Of a stretch of 33,538 bases of DNA, positions 32,201-33,538 are shown in pieces. Made by a program: the position numbers and the translations under genes. The stretch covers positions 1 to 33,538 of the forward strand of contig CALVWN010000020.1 of assembly GCA_944367415.1 (NCBI GenBank), written 5' to 3'. The DNA is from an uncultured Clostridia bacterium. GTDB lineage: Bacteria; Bacillota; Clostridia; Christensenellales; Borkfalkiaceae. Every line of letters starts with the position of its first letter. The stretch's first letter is position 1. The notes below the pieces were generated by a model. It was given only the letters and a program-made list of their open reading frames with translations. It searched no databases and had not been told where the DNA came from.

Positions 32201-33142
32201 ATGAGCAAATTTGCCATTTTTGTCGATTCGGGCGCAAATATTCCCAACGATATCCGCATCGCGCGGGACATCCGCGTCATTTCCTTTACCTATACCATTG
32301 ACGGGGAAGAACACCCCTGTTTTACAGAGGATATGCCCTACGAGGAGACTGCGAAGAAATTTTACGACGCCATGCGCGCGGGCGCAGAGGCAAAGACGTC
32401 GCTTCTGACGGCGGATGCCTTTGAAGACGCCGTGCGCCCTGTTCTGCAGGAAGGTCGCGACGCGCTCATCTTCACCATCTCTTCGGGCATCAGCGGCACC
32501 TATGCGCAGGCGCAGGAGGCGGCAAAACATCTCATGGAACAGTTCCCCGGCCGCAAGGTGTTCGCCCTCGACAGTGCAAACGCCTCTCTCGGCGAAGGGC
32601 TGATCGCCATCAAGGTCGCGGATCTGCGCGATCTCGGCGAGAGCGCCGAAGCGTGCGCCGAATGGGTCAGAGAAAATACCTATAAGATGAACAGCTATTT
32701 CACGGTGGACGATCTGAAATATCTGCGCCGCAGCGGACGCATCTCGCGCACCGTGGCGATCGCAGGGACACTGCTCAACATCAAGCCCCTTCTGCGCGCG
32801 GACGAGAGCGACAACGCAAAGATCGTCGCCTGCGGCAAGGCGCGCGGCAGAAAAAAAGCGCTCGAGGCGATCGCGGAGACCTTCTTCCGCCGTGCCGTCC
32901 GGCCTCAGGAATCGCTCGTCGCCATCACACACGGCGACTGCCTTCAGGACGCCGAATTCCTTGCAGACCTGCTGCGTGCGCGGGGCGTACACAATCTCAT
33001 CATCGAATACCATGACATCTGCACAGGTTCGCACGTCGGCCCGGGCATGGTCGGGCTGTTCTTCTGGGGACAGGATCGCCGCTCCCCTGCCGCCGAGACG
33101 AGCGCCCTTCCCGCAGGCGCACCCGCTCCGCACAAGGCGTAA
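32201..33142 (+). CDS. DegV-family fatty-acid-binding protein
   Basis: A 313-residue protein of the DegV/FakB type, which holds a fatty acid for phosphorylation by a FakA kinase in Gram-positive bacteria. Family marks are the N-terminal FVDSGANIP, TSLLTADAF (66-74), the fatty-acid contact loop SSGISGTY (94-101), YLRRSGRIS, and the C-terminal GSHVGPGMVGLFFWG. About 20 residues after that are Ala/Pro-rich and specific to this protein. AAGGGAG lies 9 bases before the start. No fakA is nearby. The tRNA-Leu gene starts 6 bases after the stop, so they are probably one transcript. Confidence 0.92.
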   Translation: MSKFAIFVDSGANIPNDIRIARDIRVISFTYTIDGEEHPCFTEDMPYEETAKKFYDAMRAGAEAKTSLLTADAFEDAVRPVLQEGRDALIFTISSGISGTYAQAQEAAKHLMEQFPGRKVFALDSANASLGEGLIAIKVADLRDLGESAEACAEWVRENTYKMNSYFTVDDLKYLRRSGRISRTVAIAGTLLNIKPLLRADESDNAKIVACGKARGRKKALEAIAETFFRRAVRPQESLVAITHGDCLQDAEFLADLLRARGVHNLIIEYHDICTGSHVGPGMVGLFFWGQDRRSPAAETSALPAGAPAPHKA

Positions 33143-33148
33143 CGCTCT

Positions 33149-33233
33149 GCCGCCGTGGTGAAACTGGCAGACACGCAGGACTTAGAATCCTGTGGAGCGA
33201 TCCGTAGCGGTTCAAATCCGCTCGGCGGCACCA
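33149..33233 (+). tRNA. tRNA-Leu (anticodon UAG)
   Basis: An 85-base gene with encoded CCA. The acceptor GCCGCCG pairs with CGGCGGC and is followed by discriminator A. The loop CTTAGAA gives anticodon TAG; a long variable arm and GGTTCAAATCC T arm are present. No promoter is visible in the 6-base gap after degV. Confidence 0.95.
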
Positions 33234-33475
33234 TCTCGTCGCCGCAAGGCAAATTTCGCAACAGGGCAAGAGGTTTCTTGCCCTGTTTGCTTTGATGCCT
33301 GCGGCTCCTCTTTCCAAAAAATCTTTGCAAAGCAAATCTTTTTTGGAATCCTTTCTCGCAAGGCAAATTTCGCAACAGGGCAAGAGGTTTCTTGCCCTGT
33401 TTGCTTTTTACGCCTGCGGTCTTGGCGGCACCTTGGGAAAGTGCCGCCTTCGGGCACGGAGCTTGCGCTTGCAAT
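33234..33475 (+). other. Non-coding region behind tRNA-Leu
   Basis: It holds no supported gene. Contents in order: terminator-like hairpin A (33261-33286), a long imperfect inverted repeat (33312-33348), hairpin B (33375-33400), a 12-base near-copy of the tRNA-Leu 3' end (33421-33432, one mismatch to 33221-33232) and about 40 bases with a GCTTGC/GCAAGC inverted repeat leading into the 63-bp repeat. Confidence 0.8.
33243..33407 (+). repeat. Tandem 51-bp repeat carrying the tRNA-Leu terminator
   Basis: Bases 33243-33293 and 33357-33407 are identical over 51 positions, 114 bases apart. Each carries a perfect 10-bp stem ACAGGGCAAG/CTTGCCCTGT followed by a T-rich tract, acting as the tRNA-Leu terminator and a backup copy. 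Between them an inverted repeat TTCCAAAAAA/TTTTTTGGAA (33312-33348) has an inner TTTGC/GCAAA stem. Confidence 0.93.
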
Positions 33476-33538
33476 GCAAGCTCCTTATTTCGAAACGCGC
33501 GCACAGCACACCGTGCTGTGCGCATGAATGCGTTTCTC
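33476..33538. repeat. 63-bp tRNA-linked hairpin repeat, copy 2 (reaches window end)
   Basis: A copy of 11352-11414 with about four differences. The stem GCGCACAGCAC/GTGCTGTGCGC is perfect here. It runs to the last base of the window, so the full repeat may be longer. Like copy 1 it lies downstream of a tRNA gene and of a tRNA 3'-end-like sequence. Confidence 0.88.

Overview
The window looks like a chromosomal segment of a GC-rich, anaerobic, spore-forming member of the Bacillota (Clostridia). The grounds are a complete sporulation sigma factor sigma-K, a T-box riboswitch, near-perfect sigma-A promoters with 17-bp spacing, AGGAGG-type ribosome binding sites, a two-gene SUF iron-sulfur system, a phosphoketolase, and cobalamin-dependent methionine synthesis. 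The species cannot be named from the sequence. No phage genes, transposases, CRISPR arrays or rRNA genes were seen.

Layout. 1-1559: 5' part of a phosphoketolase gene with its promoter, minus strand, running off the left edge. 1643-3394: sufC-sufB operon. 3422-7237: response regulator, sensor kinase and a membrane-anchored surface protein in one operon, with a tandem direct repeat upstream of the regulator. 7314-9432: radical SAM and DUF4130 pair, a DNA-metabolism couple, behind a promoter that predicts a leaderless mRNA. 9296-9796: convergent ferritin-like protein. 9956-11105: aldo/keto reductase with tRNA-Ser(UGA) directly behind it. 11106-11515: non-coding repeat region. 11516-24137: seven-gene minus-strand glycan/glycoside utilisation operon (GH3, GH43-like, GPH symporter, SGNH hydrolase, esterase, GH78 rhamnosidase, surface lipoprotein), divergent from its likely AraC-type regulator (24243-25439). 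25479-29317: metF, metH-activation gene and metH operon. 29334-31226: asnB under an asparagine T-box. 31264-32060: sigK. 32201-33233: degV followed by tRNA-Leu(UAG). 33234-33538: tandem hairpins and a repeat shared with the region behind tRNA-Ser.

How the genes work together. The large locus reads as uptake of intact rhamnosylated, probably acylated plant glycosides or oligosaccharides by the symporter. Cytoplasmic deacylation, derhamnosylation and beta-glycoside cleavage would follow. The genes are joined by 4-base ATGA overlaps, and the operon promoter has a good -10 but a poor -35, as expected if the divergent AraC protein activates it. The methionine block supplies methyl-THF (metF), transfers the methyl group to homocysteine (metH) and reactivates oxidised cobalamin through a separately encoded activation domain.

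The most unusual non-coding feature is the tRNA-linked repeat architecture. Behind tRNA-Ser a 68-bp piece (tRNA 3' end plus terminator) recurs exactly 200 bp downstream, followed by a 63-bp hairpin repeat. Behind tRNA-Leu a 12-bp tRNA 3'-end match also recurs exactly 200 bp downstream, and another copy of the same 63-bp repeat follows.
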